Counted from the first letter of the stretch, positions 15,346 through 24,634 are shown. The stretch: 38,657 bases of DNA from SZUA-430 sp044375275 (GCA_044375275.1 JBILMZ010000008.1:1-38657), one strand, 5' to 3'. Program-made: numbers and translations. The notes: a model not told the origin generated them from the letters alone.

Positions 15346-16887
15346 TCACGCCGGGACGCGAACACCTGCCGGACTGATCCTGCGAACCACAAAGAGTATG
15401 CCCAGCGCGATCATCACCACCACCACCGCGGCCCAGCTCCCCGCCGCCGCAATGGCACTGGCCGCGGCCCAGGTTATCGACGAAAACGCCTCCGACAGGG
15501 TAGCCACACGTGACGACGCGTGCCGACGTTGGAACTGGCTGCGCTTCACCTGTGAACGGAACCAAAGCTGGATCGCGATCGCCGATACGGCCGAGGCGAT
15601 AATGGCGCCAGCCGCGACAAGTGCAATGTTCACCGAAAAGAACAGCAGACCCAGGACCAAGGGCGCGAAAACGATGCCAATGCAGAACATCACCGCCTCA
15701 ACCTTGCTGCGCAGCAGGCGTGATGGGGAGACCGGCGCCGTCCTGACGAGGTCGGGCGCGTCTTCGCCGGAAATCGTAAGCCACGCAAGTGCGCCGGCCA
15801 ACTGCCCCGCCGCCATGACGAGCATCGGTATCAGGACCACCGGCGCGCCCCCCTTGTGCGCATAGCTGTGCCAGAGCATCGCCGCAGGCGGCAGCAGATA
15901 CAGCAACTGCATCAGGGTCTGTGACAGCAGCCACGGATCACGCAGGATCAGCAGCATCTCCTTGCGCCGCAAGGCCGCCGACTGCGTCTCGAGACGGAAC
16001 CCGCGGCTGGAACCGGCGCGGTCGATGCCGCCATGAGAGACACCGGAAGTCGCAAGCGCAAATCGTGCAAAGCGCGGCACTTGGATACCGGCAGTGACGA
16101 CAAAAACCGCGAGGCTCGCTGCAAGCACGCCCATCAGCGCCCACACGTCACCCATGGCCGCCCGCGCAGGCCACCACACGACGCTGTCAGCCCCTGGAAC
16201 AAGCGCCAGCACGGTCTCTGACTGCAGGAATGCAAAGCGTGACATCGTCCCGGTCGAAAACATCGCAGCCATCTGCAACCCGATGGCAAAGAGGCCTCCA
16301 ATGACGGCGGCCGTGATCTGCGCAATCAGGCGCGTACGCTTGGGCCCGATGACATCGAACAGGAACACGGTCAGCGCAATCGCCATCGCTGTCGCCATAA
16401 GGGCGACTGAGACCATGACCCCATAGGCCCCCAGCCACTGCACACCACTTTGCCAGACAAGAACATTGATGAACGGCCCGACAAAGACGAGGGACATGGC
16501 CCCGACGGACAGGACGATGGCGCCGACGCGCACAGCAAACAGCCGCTGCACCTGTGCGGGCGAACTCAGGATCAGTTCAAGATCAGAACGCGTGTAAAAC
16601 GTACGTGTCACGCTTTCCATGGCCTGTGACAGGATCGCCGAGCCGGCAAGCAGAATGGCAACCGAAATTCCGATCAGTGTCGACAGTTCAAATTCAAGTG
16701 CTTCGTGCGCAAACGGGCGAACCACGAACCAGGCAACCGCGTGCATGATGCAAAGAAAGATCGCAAGGCCGATGTAAAGCTGCCGCTTGCGCCCGGCCCC
16801 ACCGACAGCCAGCATTGAGAATGTATCGCGCCAGACGAGCCTCGACTCGTGCTGCGCGAACCATGTCAGCGAACCGGGCGTACTCAT
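15346..16887 (-). CDS. ABC transporter permease protein
   Basis: A 513-residue integral membrane protein with about twelve hydrophobic segments in two groups, separated by a hydrophilic stretch (SRGFRLETQSAALRRKEMLLILRDPWLLSQTLMQLLYL). That stretch resembles the coupling region of ABC-2-type permeases, where an RDP motif precedes a membrane helix. It begins inside the ATPase gene's stop codon (ATGA, 4-bp overlap), so the two are translationally coupled and form one transporter. Because no periplasmic binding protein is nearby, an exporter is more likely than an importer. The substrate is unknown. The C-terminus ends soon after VRRISPAGVRVPA. Confidence 0.85.
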   Translation of the reverse strand: MSTPGSLTWFAQHESRLVWRDTFSMLAVGGAGRKRQLYIGLAIFLCIMHAVAWFVVRPFAHEALEFELSTLIGISVAILLAGSAILSQAMESVTRTFYTRSDLELILSSPAQVQRLFAVRVGAIVLSVGAMSLVFVGPFINVLVWQSGVQWLGAYGVMVSVALMATAMAIALTVFLFDVIGPKRTRLIAQITAAVIGGLFAIGLQMAAMFSTGTMSRFAFLQSETVLALVPGADSVVWWPARAAMGDVWALMGVLAASLAVFVVTAGIQVPRFARFALATSGVSHGGIDRAGSSRGFRLETQSAALRRKEMLLILRDPWLLSQTLMQLLYLLPPAAMLWHSYAHKGGAPVVLIPMLVMAAGQLAGALAWLTISGEDAPDLVRTAPVSPSRLLRSKVEAVMFCIGIVFAPLVLGLLFFSVNIALVAAGAIIASAVSAIAIQLWFRSQVKRSQFQRRHASSRVATLSEAFSSITWAAASAIAAAGSWAAVVVVMIALGILFVVRRISPAGVRVPA

Positions 16888-17642
16888 GCGGCGGCCGTGT
16901 CCTGCTCGACGATGCTGAGAAACAGCTCTTCAAGGCACGAGTCGCCCCGGCCCTCGCGCTCGCGCAGTTCCTGCAGCGTGCCTTCCGCGACCAGACGGCC
17001 GCCCGCGATCACGCCAATGCGATCCGCCATGCGTTCGGCAATCTCGAGAATGTGGGTGGTCATGATCACCGTGCACCCGGCGCGGACGCGCTCGGTCAAC
17101 ACCGTCTTCACGAGCCGCGCACTGCCTGCATCAAGCCCCGTCAGGGGCTCATCAAGAATGATCAGGTGAGGATCATGCACCAGGGCACCCGCCAGCGCCA
17201 CCTTCTGCCGCATGCCGCGCGAAAAAGGCTCGCATCGCTGGTGCGCAACCTTTTCAAGGCCCAACCACCCGATCAAGTCGCGCGCCCGTGTGGCCGCAAC
17301 GTCGGGCTCCACGTTCCAGAGTCCTGCGACGAACTCGAGATATTCGAACGGCGTCAGCTTGTCATAGATCATGGGCTCGTCTGAGACCCAGCCAACGATC
17401 TGCTTGGCCGCGACCTGGTCCCTGCGCGCATCGATGCCGAAGACGCTGATCGCGCCTTCATCAGGCTGCAGCAACCCGCTAACCATGCGCAGCGTGGTTG
17501 TCTTGCCCGCACCATTGGGCCCAAGCAGCATGTAGAACTCACCGCGCCGTACCGTGAGATCCAAGCCGGCGACTGCCGGCCGGTCAAACCGCTTGCACAG
17601 CCCGCGAATTTCAAGGGCCGGTGACAAAGCCTCGACACCCAT
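16884..17642 (-). CDS. ABC transporter ATP-binding protein
   Basis: A 252-residue ATPase subunit that powers the permease encoded next to it. Motifs: GPNGAGKTT (Walker A, from residue 41), a Q-loop near WVSDEPMIYDKLTPFEYLEF, HLIILDEPLTGLD (Walker B and D-loop) and MTTHILEIAERMADRI (switch His). The signature loop reads FSRGMRQKVALAGALV rather than LSGGQ, a variant common in ABC-2 export ATPases. GGGAGAGG sits 5 nt before ATG 17642. The longer frame from ATG 17666 has no ribosome binding site, so I used the shorter start. The gene overlaps the permease gene by 4 bp. Confidence 0.93.
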   Translation of the reverse strand: MGVEALSPALEIRGLCKRFDRPAVAGLDLTVRRGEFYMLLGPNGAGKTTTLRMVSGLLQPDEGAISVFGIDARRDQVAAKQIVGWVSDEPMIYDKLTPFEYLEFVAGLWNVEPDVAATRARDLIGWLGLEKVAHQRCEPFSRGMRQKVALAGALVHDPHLIILDEPLTGLDAGSARLVKTVLTERVRAGCTVIMTTHILEIAERMADRIGVIAGGRLVAEGTLQELREREGRGDSCLEELFLSIVEQDTAAA

Positions 17643-17756
17643 CCACGCCTCTCCCACACCTGTCATCTGAAGGCGGAAAGACTAGGAAAAACAGGTTTCA
17701 ATCCCCTGAAGAAACAGGGAAAAGCAAAGGTGAATGGACAACAAAGCCATGTCGAA

Positions 17757-17809
17757 TGGCAACCGGCCTCTTGTGCCAGTTGCCACCCTGGATCACCGTG
17801 CAGGTGATC
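17757..17809. other. Two small adjacent inverted repeats downstream of the Cys-rich gene
   Basis: TGGCAAC/GTTGCCA (17757-17763 with 17779-17785) and GATCACC/GGTGATC (17791-17797 with 17803-17809) are perfect 7-bp stems lying just after the stop of the minus-strand Cys-rich gene. No T tract follows, so their role as a terminator is uncertain. Confidence 0.4.
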
Positions 17810-17847
17810 TGGGAATCCCAACGGATCCTTGCTATTCAGACAACGTG

Positions 17848-18291
17848 CTAGTTGCGCCGACAGACCCTGTTCGCAGCCTGCTGGCCACCGGCCCGCACAC
17901 ACTCGCCGCGGGTCGACCACCACACTTGACCACCTCGGGTGCAGCACCAGCGCACGTTCCAGTCACCCTGCTGCCAGCCATCATCCCCCCACGATCTGCC
18001 AGGATAGCGGTGGAAACCACCATGCTTCCTGCAGGTCCGGTTCGGCGCAGTCTCGCCCCGGGTGCGATGGCATTCACCAAAGTTGGACCAGAAAATCCTG
18101 TATCCGCCACGCTCTTCACGGCGGCAGCAGGTTCGCTCGTTCCATCTGTGTCGCGAATCGTTCTCGTACCCATAGACAGGAACGTAACTGCTGCCGGCGC
18201 GCGACACCTGCGCATCAGCAGCAGCTGGCGCCGACACGACAAAACTGGTCGAGAGCAAGGCAAGAGATAAGGACAGGATCAGTCGAAACAT
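17848..18291 (-). CDS. Secreted cysteine-rich protein with internal duplication, unknown family
   Basis: I do not recognise this 147-residue protein. A Sec signal peptide covers residues 1 to about 26 (MFRLILSLSLALLSTSFVVS, then APAAADA). The mature part holds two copies of a Cys motif, at residues 50-89 and 111-146. The shared pattern is WNxRxCC, then GEC, then R-x2-G-x2-A-x-N-R-x-C-R-(K/R). Each copy has four cysteines, eight in all, so disulfides in the periplasm or outside the cell are likely. The protein is rich in Arg, Trp and Gly and strongly basic, which would suit binding to polyanions or a surface role (speculative). GGAGG lies 8 nt before ATG 18291; the longer frame upstream lacks a signal peptide at its start. 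It is flanked by ligA and the ABC exporter with no clear operon link. Confidence 0.75.
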   Translation of the reverse strand: MFRLILSLSLALLSTSFVVSAPAAADAQVSRAGSSYVPVYGYENDSRHRWNERTCCRREERGGYRIFWSNFGECHRTRGETAPNRTCRKHGGFHRYPGRSWGDDGWQQGDWNVRWCCTRGGQVWWSTRGECVRAGGQQAANRVCRRN

Positions 18292-18426
18292 GCGAACACC
18301 CTCCGGATTTTCTCCCGGATCTGGTTTTAGGAAGGCCAAGCTGAACGCAGGCTGAACGAGGCAGCCTCGGGGGAACCCCCTTCCGATTGGAGCTCTCCCT
18401 TCCACAGCCTTGGAATGTAAAGGGAC

Positions 18427-20529
18427 CTACCCACCCACCATGGCGATCCAGTCATCCTCGCTGATGACCTTCACGCCGTGCTTCTGCGCATCCTTGAGCT
18501 TCGATCCAGCTCCCGGGCCCGCGACGACCAGGTCCGTCTTGGCAGATACTGACCCCGCCACCTTGGCGCCCAGCGATTCCGCCCGCGCCTTGGCTTCGCT
18601 GCGTGTCATCTTCTCCAGCGTGCCGGTGAACACGATGGTCTTGCCGGAAACAGCCGTGTCGGTCTTGGGCTTCTCGGCCTCCTCGACGTCGAGCAACTCA
18701 AGCAACCGCGCCACCTCAGCCCGATTGTGATCCTCAGCGAAGAACTCGGCGATCGCCTTGGCCACCGTGTCACCGATACCATCAATGGCATCAAGCTCGG
18801 CAAAGGCCTTCGAATCTTCCTCGGCTGCCGCCGTCATCGCCGTCACGAAGGCCAGCGCACTGCCATAGTTCAGCGCAAGGACACGCGCCGTGGCTTCGCC
18901 GACATGCCGGATCCCCAGCGCGAAGATGAAGCGGTTGAGCCCCACCTGCCGCTTGGCGCGGATCGCCGCGAACAGCTTCGCTGCCGACTGCGGCCCCCAC
19001 CCTTCACGCACGGCAATGGCCTGAGGTCCAGAGCCGAACTTCTCCTCCAGCAGGAAGATGTCCGAGGGATGTGCAATCAGCTTGTCCGCAAGGAAGGCAT
19101 CGACGTGCTTGGAGCCGAAGCCTTCAATGTCGAATGCATCGCGCGACACGAAGTGCTTGAGCCGCTCGGCCGCCTGCGCCGGACAGATAAGCCCGCCAGT
19201 GCAGCGGCGCGCCACGGACGCAGCACCAGATGCATCCACGTCGCGCAAGGCGTGACTGCCACAAACGGGGCAAACCTCCGGGAACTTGAAGGCGTGCGCG
19301 CCCTTGGGCCGCTTCTCCTCGACGACGCGCACGATCTGCGGGATGACGTCACCGGCGCGCTGCACGATGACCGTATCTCCGACCCGCACGTCCTTGCGCG
19401 CGATCTCGTCCTCATTGTGCAGCGTGGCATTGGTGACCACGACGCCGCCAACAGTGACCGGCTTCAGCCGCGCCACCGGCGTCAGCGTACCGGTGCGCCC
19501 GACCTGGATGTCGATCTCGAGGAGCTCGGTCTCGGCCTGTTCGGCCGGGAACTTGTGCGCAATCGCCCAGCGCGGCGCGCGACTGACAAAGCCAAGCCGC
19601 TGCTGGAAGTCGAGCCGGTCGACCTTGTAGACGACGCCATCAATGTCATAGCCAATGGAAGCACGTTTGCCCGCAATGCCCGCATAATACTTCAGGATCG
19701 CCTCGACCGACGTGCAGCGGGTCATCAGCGGATTGGTCGGAAAGCCCCACGCCGCGAAGGCTTCGATGACCTCCGACTGCGTCGCGAACTTCAGGGCCGA
19801 GACCTCGCCCCACGTATAGGCAAAGAACTTCAGCGGCCGGCGCTTCGTGACCTCGGGGTCGAGCTGGCGCAACGAACCGGCAGCGGCATTGCGCGGATTG
19901 GCAAAGGTCTTCTCGCCCCGCGCGTCCTGGTCGCGATTGAGCTGCTGGAAGTCCTCGTGGCTGAGGAACACCTCGCCGCGCACTTCGATGACCTCGGGAA
20001 GGCCACGGCCCTTCAGCACGTGGGGAATGTCGTTGAGCGTGCGCAGGTTCGCAGTGACGTCCTCGCCCACCGCCCCGTCACCACGCGTGGCCCCACGGAC
20101 AAGCTTGCCGTCTTCATAACGCAGGCTCGCCGACAACCCGTCGATCTTGGGCTCGGCCGTGATGGCCAGCTCCTCGGACGCGGGCAACGCGAGGAAGCGC
20201 CGGACGCGATCAACGAAATCCGTCACGTCCTCATCGTTGAACGCATTATCGAGCGACAGCATGGGCGCGCCATGCTTCACCTTCGCAAACTTGTCCGCCG
20301 CCGCCGCCCCGACCTTGCGCGAGGGGCTGTCGGCCCTGACCAGTTGCGGGAACTTCGCCTCGATGGCCGCATTGCGCTTCTTCAGCGCGTCATAGTCGGC
20401 ATCTGAAATGCTTGGCGCGTCTTCGGTAAAATAGCGCCGGTCATGCACGGCGATCTCGACGGCAAGGCGCTCAAGCTCCGCCGCCGCATCCGCTTCGGAA
20501 AGTTTTGTAACGGGAACTGGCTTGCTCAC
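18427..20529 (-). CDS. ligA: NAD-dependent DNA ligase LigA
   Basis: LigA seals nicks in replication and repair, using NAD+ to form a ligase-AMP intermediate. The 700-residue protein has the standard domains: an N-terminal Ia domain for NAD+ (HDRRYFTEDAPSISDADYDAL), the adenylation domain with nucleophilic Lys128 in EPKIDGLSASLRYEDG, an OB fold, a four-Cys zinc finger (CPVCGSH...CTGGLICPAQ), helix-hairpin-helix motifs, and a C-terminal BRCT domain (TAVSGKTIVFTGTLEKMTRSEAK...). It starts with GTG at 20529, which overlaps the recN stop as GTGA (4 bp), so translation is probably coupled to recN. A long open frame on the opposite strand (18727-20406) is a codon-bias shadow. Confidence 0.98.
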   Translation of the reverse strand: MSKPVPVTKLSEADAAAELERLAVEIAVHDRRYFTEDAPSISDADYDALKKRNAAIEAKFPQLVRADSPSRKVGAAAADKFAKVKHGAPMLSLDNAFNDEDVTDFVDRVRRFLALPASEELAITAEPKIDGLSASLRYEDGKLVRGATRGDGAVGEDVTANLRTLNDIPHVLKGRGLPEVIEVRGEVFLSHEDFQQLNRDQDARGEKTFANPRNAAAGSLRQLDPEVTKRRPLKFFAYTWGEVSALKFATQSEVIEAFAAWGFPTNPLMTRCTSVEAILKYYAGIAGKRASIGYDIDGVVYKVDRLDFQQRLGFVSRAPRWAIAHKFPAEQAETELLEIDIQVGRTGTLTPVARLKPVTVGGVVVTNATLHNEDEIARKDVRVGDTVIVQRAGDVIPQIVRVVEEKRPKGAHAFKFPEVCPVCGSHALRDVDASGAASVARRCTGGLICPAQAAERLKHFVSRDAFDIEGFGSKHVDAFLADKLIAHPSDIFLLEEKFGSGPQAIAVREGWGPQSAAKLFAAIRAKRQVGLNRFIFALGIRHVGEATARVLALNYGSALAFVTAMTAAAEEDSKAFAELDAIDGIGDTVAKAIAEFFAEDHNRAEVARLLELLDVEEAEKPKTDTAVSGKTIVFTGTLEKMTRSEAKARAESLGAKVAGSVSAKTDLVVAGPGAGSKLKDAQKHGVKVISEDDWIAMVGG

Positions 20530-22238
20530 GTAGCCCGCCGCTTCTTGGGCTTTGCAGGAACCGCAGCAGGTTCATCAGTGACGGACAGCAACTGGTCAGC
20601 CGCCGCACGCGCTTCATTCGTAACCTTTGCCCCGGAGAGCATGCGCGCGATCTCCTCGCGCCGGCCGCTCGCGTCCAGAACCTCGACACGGGTCGCCATT
20701 GCGCCAGCCGCCAGCGACTTGCTGATGCGAAGATGGAACGTGCCACGCGCTGCCACCTGGGGCGAGTGCGTGACCACAAGCACCTGCTCGGCCTTCGCCA
20801 GGCGCGCGAGCCGCTCGCCCACGGCGTCAGCAACAGCACCACCCACGCCGCGATCAACCTCGTCGAAGATGAGTGTCGACGCTGAGCCTTCAGCCGCGAG
20901 CGACACCTTGAGCGCAAGGATGAAACGCGCCATCTCGCCGCCCGACGCAATGCGTGTCAGCGCACCGAACGGCGCGCCGGGATTCGTGGCGACAAGGAAC
21001 TCGACGCGGTCCTGGCCATGCGGACCGACAGCCTGCGGCCCCGCCTTCTCCACCCGCGTCTTGAAATGCGCATTGGAAAGCTTCAGCGGCACAAGTTCCT
21101 GGGCAACACGCGCATCCAGCGCCACCGCCGCCTTCGTCCGCGCCTCCGTCAGACGGTCGGCCGCCTGCTGGTAGCGCGCACGCGCGGCCTCCAGCATCCG
21201 GTCCAGTTCCTTGCTGCGGGTTCGTGCATTCGTGAGGGCCGCAAGCCGCGCTTCAACATCGGCGCGCTTCGTCGCCAGCCCGTCACAGCTGCCACCATGT
21301 TTGCGGGCGGCAGCGCGCAGCGCGAAGAGCCTCGTCTCGGCGCGTTCAAGCGCGTTCGCATCAAAGGCAAGGCCGCGCGATGCCGTGTCGACGGCGCGTC
21401 GTGCTTCTGCGACTTCAATGACGGCACGATCAAGCGCAGCCACCGCCGCGTCCAGCTTCCCCTGCGCCGAAGACTGCGCGCGACTAAGCCGGCGCAGGGC
21501 CAGGTTGAGGCGGTTCTCGACGCCACCATGACCGGCCAGCGCATCAATGGCCTCGCCGAGGTCCGACGAAATCTTCTCAGATGCCATCATCATGGCGCGC
21601 AGGTTGGCGAGCTCAGTCTCCTCGCCCTGTCGCACATCCAGCGAACGCAGTTCGTCGGCTACATGCTTGAGATAGTCGTAATCCTGCGCCGCCCGCGCCT
21701 GCGACTCGCTTTCGAGGCGAACAGCTTCCTCGGCAGCGCTCAGCGCGCGCCAACCAGCTTCGACCTCGGAGATTTCATCATCCAGCCGGCCAAAGGCATC
21801 CAGCAGGTTGCGGTGCCCCGCTCCATCCAGAAGACCCCGGTCATCGTGCTGGCCGTGGATTTCGAGCAGCATGGCGCCGGCCTCGCGCATGAGGCCGATC
21901 GAAACGGGCTGGTCGTTGATGAAGGCGCGGCTGCGGCCGTCGGAGCCGACACTGCGACGGAAGATCAGGGCGCCATCACTGTCAAAGCCATTTGTCCGCA
22001 GCGCTGCGCGGACCGGATGTGCGGCGGGCGGATCAAAAACAGCGGTGACGGTTGCCTGGCTTGCACCATTGCGAATGAAGCCGCGTTCGACACGGCCACC
22101 GGTCGCAAGCCCCAGAGCATCGAGCAGGATCGACTTCCCCGCCCCTGTCTCGCCTGTGAGCACACACAGGCTGGGCGCGAATTCAAGATCCAGTCGCTCG
22201 ATCAGAACAAAATCCCGGATCGAAAGCGATGTCAGCAT
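20526..22238 (-). CDS. recN: DNA repair protein RecN
   Basis: RecN is an SMC-like ATPase that acts early in double-strand break repair by holding DNA ends and sister chromosomes. The 570-residue protein shows the split nucleotide-binding domain. Walker A is GETGAGKS (residues 29-36) near the N-terminus, and the C-terminal half carries signature-like IASGGEMARFILALK, Walker B STLIFDEVDRGVGG and the switch His in VVTHSPQVAARG. Long Ala/Glu/Arg-rich coiled-coil arms (about residues 160-380) lie between. ATG 22238 directly opens the conserved MLTSLSIRDFVLIERLDLEF. It lies 26 bp after bamD and overlaps ligA. I see no alphaproteobacterial LexA box (GTTC-N7-GTTC) immediately upstream. Confidence 0.97.
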   Translation of the reverse strand: MLTSLSIRDFVLIERLDLEFAPSLCVLTGETGAGKSILLDALGLATGGRVERGFIRNGASQATVTAVFDPPAAHPVRAALRTNGFDSDGALIFRRSVGSDGRSRAFINDQPVSIGLMREAGAMLLEIHGQHDDRGLLDGAGHRNLLDAFGRLDDEISEVEAGWRALSAAEEAVRLESESQARAAQDYDYLKHVADELRSLDVRQGEETELANLRAMMMASEKISSDLGEAIDALAGHGGVENRLNLALRRLSRAQSSAQGKLDAAVAALDRAVIEVAEARRAVDTASRGLAFDANALERAETRLFALRAAARKHGGSCDGLATKRADVEARLAALTNARTRSKELDRMLEAARARYQQAADRLTEARTKAAVALDARVAQELVPLKLSNAHFKTRVEKAGPQAVGPHGQDRVEFLVATNPGAPFGALTRIASGGEMARFILALKVSLAAEGSASTLIFDEVDRGVGGAVADAVGERLARLAKAEQVLVVTHSPQVAARGTFHLRISKSLAAGAMATRVEVLDASGRREEIARMLSGAKVTNEARAAADQLLSVTDEPAAVPAKPKKRRAT

Positions 22239-22264
22239 TCGTTGTCAGCCAGTTCGTTCAGGCG

Positions 22265-23251
22265 TCAGAACCAGTCGAAGAGACCGCCTTCTTCTTCCTT
22301 CTTCTCGGCCGAATCCTTTTCAGCGTCAGCTGTGGCCGCACCTTCCGGCGCAGCAACAGCGGGCGCCGACGTCGGAACGATTTCGGCAGCCTCGGCAGGC
22401 TTCGCAGCAGGCGCGTCAGCCGTCGTCGGCGTGTAGCGCTTTCCGTTGTTGTCGACGCCGCCATACTCCTGCATCAGCGCATAGGTATCTTCGTACCAAT
22501 CGCTGCCGGGATAGTTGTGGCCGAGAACCGCGGCAGCCGTCTTGGCTTCCTTGATGACGCCGAGCGAGAGATAGGCCTCGACCAGGCGGTGAAGGGCTTC
22601 AGGCACGTGGCTCGTGGTCTGGTACTGCTCCACCACGGTACGGAACCGCGTGATGCCGGCAACCAGCTCGCCGCGCTTCAGGTAATAGCGGCCAATCGCC
22701 ATTTCCTTGCCGGCGAGGTGATCCTTCGTCAGGTCCAGCTTGAGACGCGCATCGCGGGCATAGTCGGTCTGCGGAAAGCGCTTGATGAGTTCGCGCAGCG
22801 CGGCCATCGCCTGCTCCGTGCGGCGCTGGTCGCGACCCACGTCAACGATCTGCTCGTACAGCGAAACGGCTTTGAGATAATACGCGTACGGAGCATCCTT
22901 GTTGCCGGGATGCAGCGTGATGAAACGATCAGAAGCCATGATCGCTTCGTTGTACTTGTTGCCCTGGTAGTGGCAGAACGCCGACATCAGGATCGCGCGA
23001 CGCGCCCAGACCGAATAAGGATGCTGGCGCTCGACTTCGTCAAATGCCGCGGCGCACGGCAGCCAGTTGGCCTTGTCCAATTGCACGAGCGCGCTGGAAT
23101 AGAGCTGCTCGGCAGGAACTTCACGAACCTCCGCTCCGGCGCGCGGAGCTGCTGGCGCTTCGCCATCATCGCCAGCGCATGCTGCAAGCGGCAGCGCCAG
23201 GGCAAGAACGGCGATCAGTCGCGAAGGTCGGAAAGAGGAAAGCATAGCCAT
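22265..23251 (-). CDS. bamD: Outer-membrane assembly lipoprotein BamD
   Basis: BamD is the essential lipoprotein of the Bam complex, which inserts beta-barrel proteins into the outer membrane. The 328-residue precursor has a lipoprotein signal ending in LAAC, with lipidated Cys at residue 25. Five TPR-like helical repeats follow, with typical BamD phrases: YSSALVQLDKANWLPCAAAFDEVERQHPYSVWARRA, AYYLKAVSLYEQI and GRYYLKRGELVAGITRF. The C-terminus has an Ala/Glu-rich tail ending EEGGLFDWF, longer than in E. coli BamD (245 residues) and common in alphaproteobacteria. ATG 23251 or 23245 fits the signal peptide; the frame is open 24 codons further, which would bury the signal. It sits between lpxC and recN. 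Confidence 0.93.
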   Translation of the reverse strand: MAMLSSFRPSRLIAVLALALPLAACAGDDGEAPAAPRAGAEVREVPAEQLYSSALVQLDKANWLPCAAAFDEVERQHPYSVWARRAILMSAFCHYQGNKYNEAIMASDRFITLHPGNKDAPYAYYLKAVSLYEQIVDVGRDQRRTEQAMAALRELIKRFPQTDYARDARLKLDLTKDHLAGKEMAIGRYYLKRGELVAGITRFRTVVEQYQTTSHVPEALHRLVEAYLSLGVIKEAKTAAAVLGHNYPGSDWYEDTYALMQEYGGVDNNGKRYTPTTADAPAAKPAEAAEIVPTSAPAVAAPEGAATADAEKDSAEKKEEEGGLFDWF

Positions 23252-23701
23252 GAACACCAGCCGTTTCTGGAACCAGATGAAAAGCATGCCCGCGCCTGAA
23301 GCGAAGACCGCAAAAACCCGCACGTTCTTACCCCATTGCTTAACGCCGCGCTAGCGCTGCCGGGTGACCAATTTGTAAGTGAAAGTCGCAGGACGCGCTC
23401 CCGTCACCAAACCGCCAGAATGCAGCACCCGATGCGAGGCATACTCGCGTCGCAACCGGCACGTCATGCGCGGGTCGATCAGGAAGTAAACAAAAGGTTT
23501 AACGGACGCCGCCGACGCAAAATAAAACCTGGTCCGTTGTGTGTTGTTCGAACGTTCGGGAAGCATTCCGCTTTCACCACCAACAGGTTGCAGTCCGAAT
23601 TTTGCACCTCTTTTTGGAACTCTCGCTTTGTTCTCATGCACACAAGAAAAAGGCCGCAGAAAGCGGACTTTCTGCGGCCTGGGTATTGGTTGGATCTGGG
23701 A
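23252..23701. other. Intergenic region upstream of bamD
   Basis: About 450 bp between lpxC and bamD (both minus). The right end holds the lpxC terminator. The rest has no convincing gene. A 10-bp palindrome CGAACGTTCG is at 23549-23558, and the AT-richer part around 23480-23640 probably holds the bamD promoter, but I cannot place its boxes with confidence. Confidence 0.5.
23647..23680 (-). terminator. Rho-independent terminator of lpxC
   Basis: A perfect 13-bp stem (AGGCCGCAGAAAG at 23651-23663 pairs with CTTTCTGCGGCCT at 23668-23680) has a CGGA tetraloop and is followed on the minus strand by TTTTCTTGTG. It starts 21 bases after the lpxC stop. Confidence 0.93.
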
Positions 23702-24634
23702 TTATTCGGCGGCGGCGAGGCTCGCAGCATAGGAAGGATGTGAAACCACCTGGCCACCTCGACGCGGCGCATTCAGCGTGACGAACTCGAAGGCGTTCTT
23801 GCGTGCAAACAGTTCGCGCAGCAGGCGATTGTTCAGGGCGTGACCGGTCTTGTATCCGCGGAACTGCGCATACAGCGGCGCACCAGCGAGCGAAAGGTCG
23901 CCGACAACATCCAGCAGCTTGTGGCGAACGAACTCGTCACCGTAACGCAGGCCTTCCTCGTTCATGATCGTCGCGCCATCGAGCACGATCGAATTGGCAA
24001 GCGAGCCACCAAGGGCCAGCCCGTTCGCCTGAAGGTACTCGACCTCGTGACGGAACCCGAATGTGCGGGCACGCGCGAGCTCGGCCTTGAACGACGGCGC
24101 ATCCAGGTCAAAGGAATAGAACTGGCGGTCAATGACCGGGCAGTTCTCAAACGCAATTTCGAGTTCTGCTGAAAAGCCGACGCCGGGACGAAGCTCGGCG
24201 TACTTGTCGCCTTCTTCGACGCGAACCGTCTCGCGAACCCTGATGATCTGCTGGGGCGCGCCCTGCGTGACAACGCCGGCGCACTCAATGAGGAATACGA
24301 AGGGCGCTGCGCTGCCATCCATGATGGGAACTTCAGCACCGTCGATTTCGACGAAAAGGTTGGTCACGCCGCAGCCCACAATCGCGGCCATCAGATGCTC
24401 GACCGTGTGAACCTTCACGCCATAGACATTGCCGATGGTCGTTCCGAGCTTGGTGTCCGTGACCTTGTCGAACTTTGCCGGGATAACCCCGGCAACGCCC
24501 GGATGATCCGTGCGCCGGAATACGATACCCGTGCCCTCAGGCGCTGGTAACAGAGTCAGTCGGGACAGAACGCCGGTGTGTACCCCTACACCCTGGCAAA
24601 CCATCCGGTTCTTGATCGTCTTTTGAAGCGCCAT
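23702..24634 (-). CDS. lpxC: UDP-3-O-acyl-N-acetylglucosamine deacetylase LpxC
   Basis: LpxC is the zinc enzyme that catalyses the committed step of lipid A synthesis, removing acetate from UDP-3-O-acyl-GlcNAc in the cytoplasm. The 310-residue protein has the family start MALQKTIKNRMVCQGVGVHTG, the zinc motif HTVEHLMAA (His76 and His80), and the later RHKLLDVVGDLSLAG segment that supplies the other ligands, followed by GHALNNRLL. The open frame extends 67 codons upstream, but ATG 24634 gives the conserved N-terminus and is preceded by GAGAGGGG. A strong terminator follows, and another lies between ftsZ and lpxC, so lpxC is transcribed as a separate unit. Confidence 0.97.
   Translation of the reverse strand: MALQKTIKNRMVCQGVGVHTGVLSRLTLLPAPEGTGIVFRRTDHPGVAGVIPAKFDKVTDTKLGTTIGNVYGVKVHTVEHLMAAIVGCGVTNLFVEIDGAEVPIMDGSAAPFVFLIECAGVVTQGAPQQIIRVRETVRVEEGDKYAELRPGVGFSAELEIAFENCPVIDRQFYSFDLDAPSFKAELARARTFGFRHEVEYLQANGLALGGSLANSIVLDGATIMNEEGLRYGDEFVRHKLLDVVGDLSLAGAPLYAQFRGYKTGHALNNRLLRELFARKNAFEFVTLNAPRRGGQVVSHPSYAASLAAAE

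Noticed and set aside
16815..17384. 189-codon plus-strand frame opposite the ABC transporter genes
   Set aside because: Antisense to the ATPase motifs and the permease start, with no signature of its own.
18727..20406. 559-codon open frame on the plus strand opposite ligA
   Set aside because: ligA on the other strand is complete with every motif. The antisense frame has no recognisable domain and a composition expected from high-GC codon bias.
21018..22436. 472-codon open frame on the plus strand opposite recN and the bamD end
   Set aside because: It spans two genuine minus-strand genes and reads as low-complexity Arg/Ala/Ser sequence, a shadow of recN codon usage.
23546..23558. GTTCGAACGTTCG as a possible LexA site upstream of bamD/recN
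   Set aside because: The alphaproteobacterial LexA box is GTTC-N7-GTTC; here the spacing is 4, so it is only a short palindrome.
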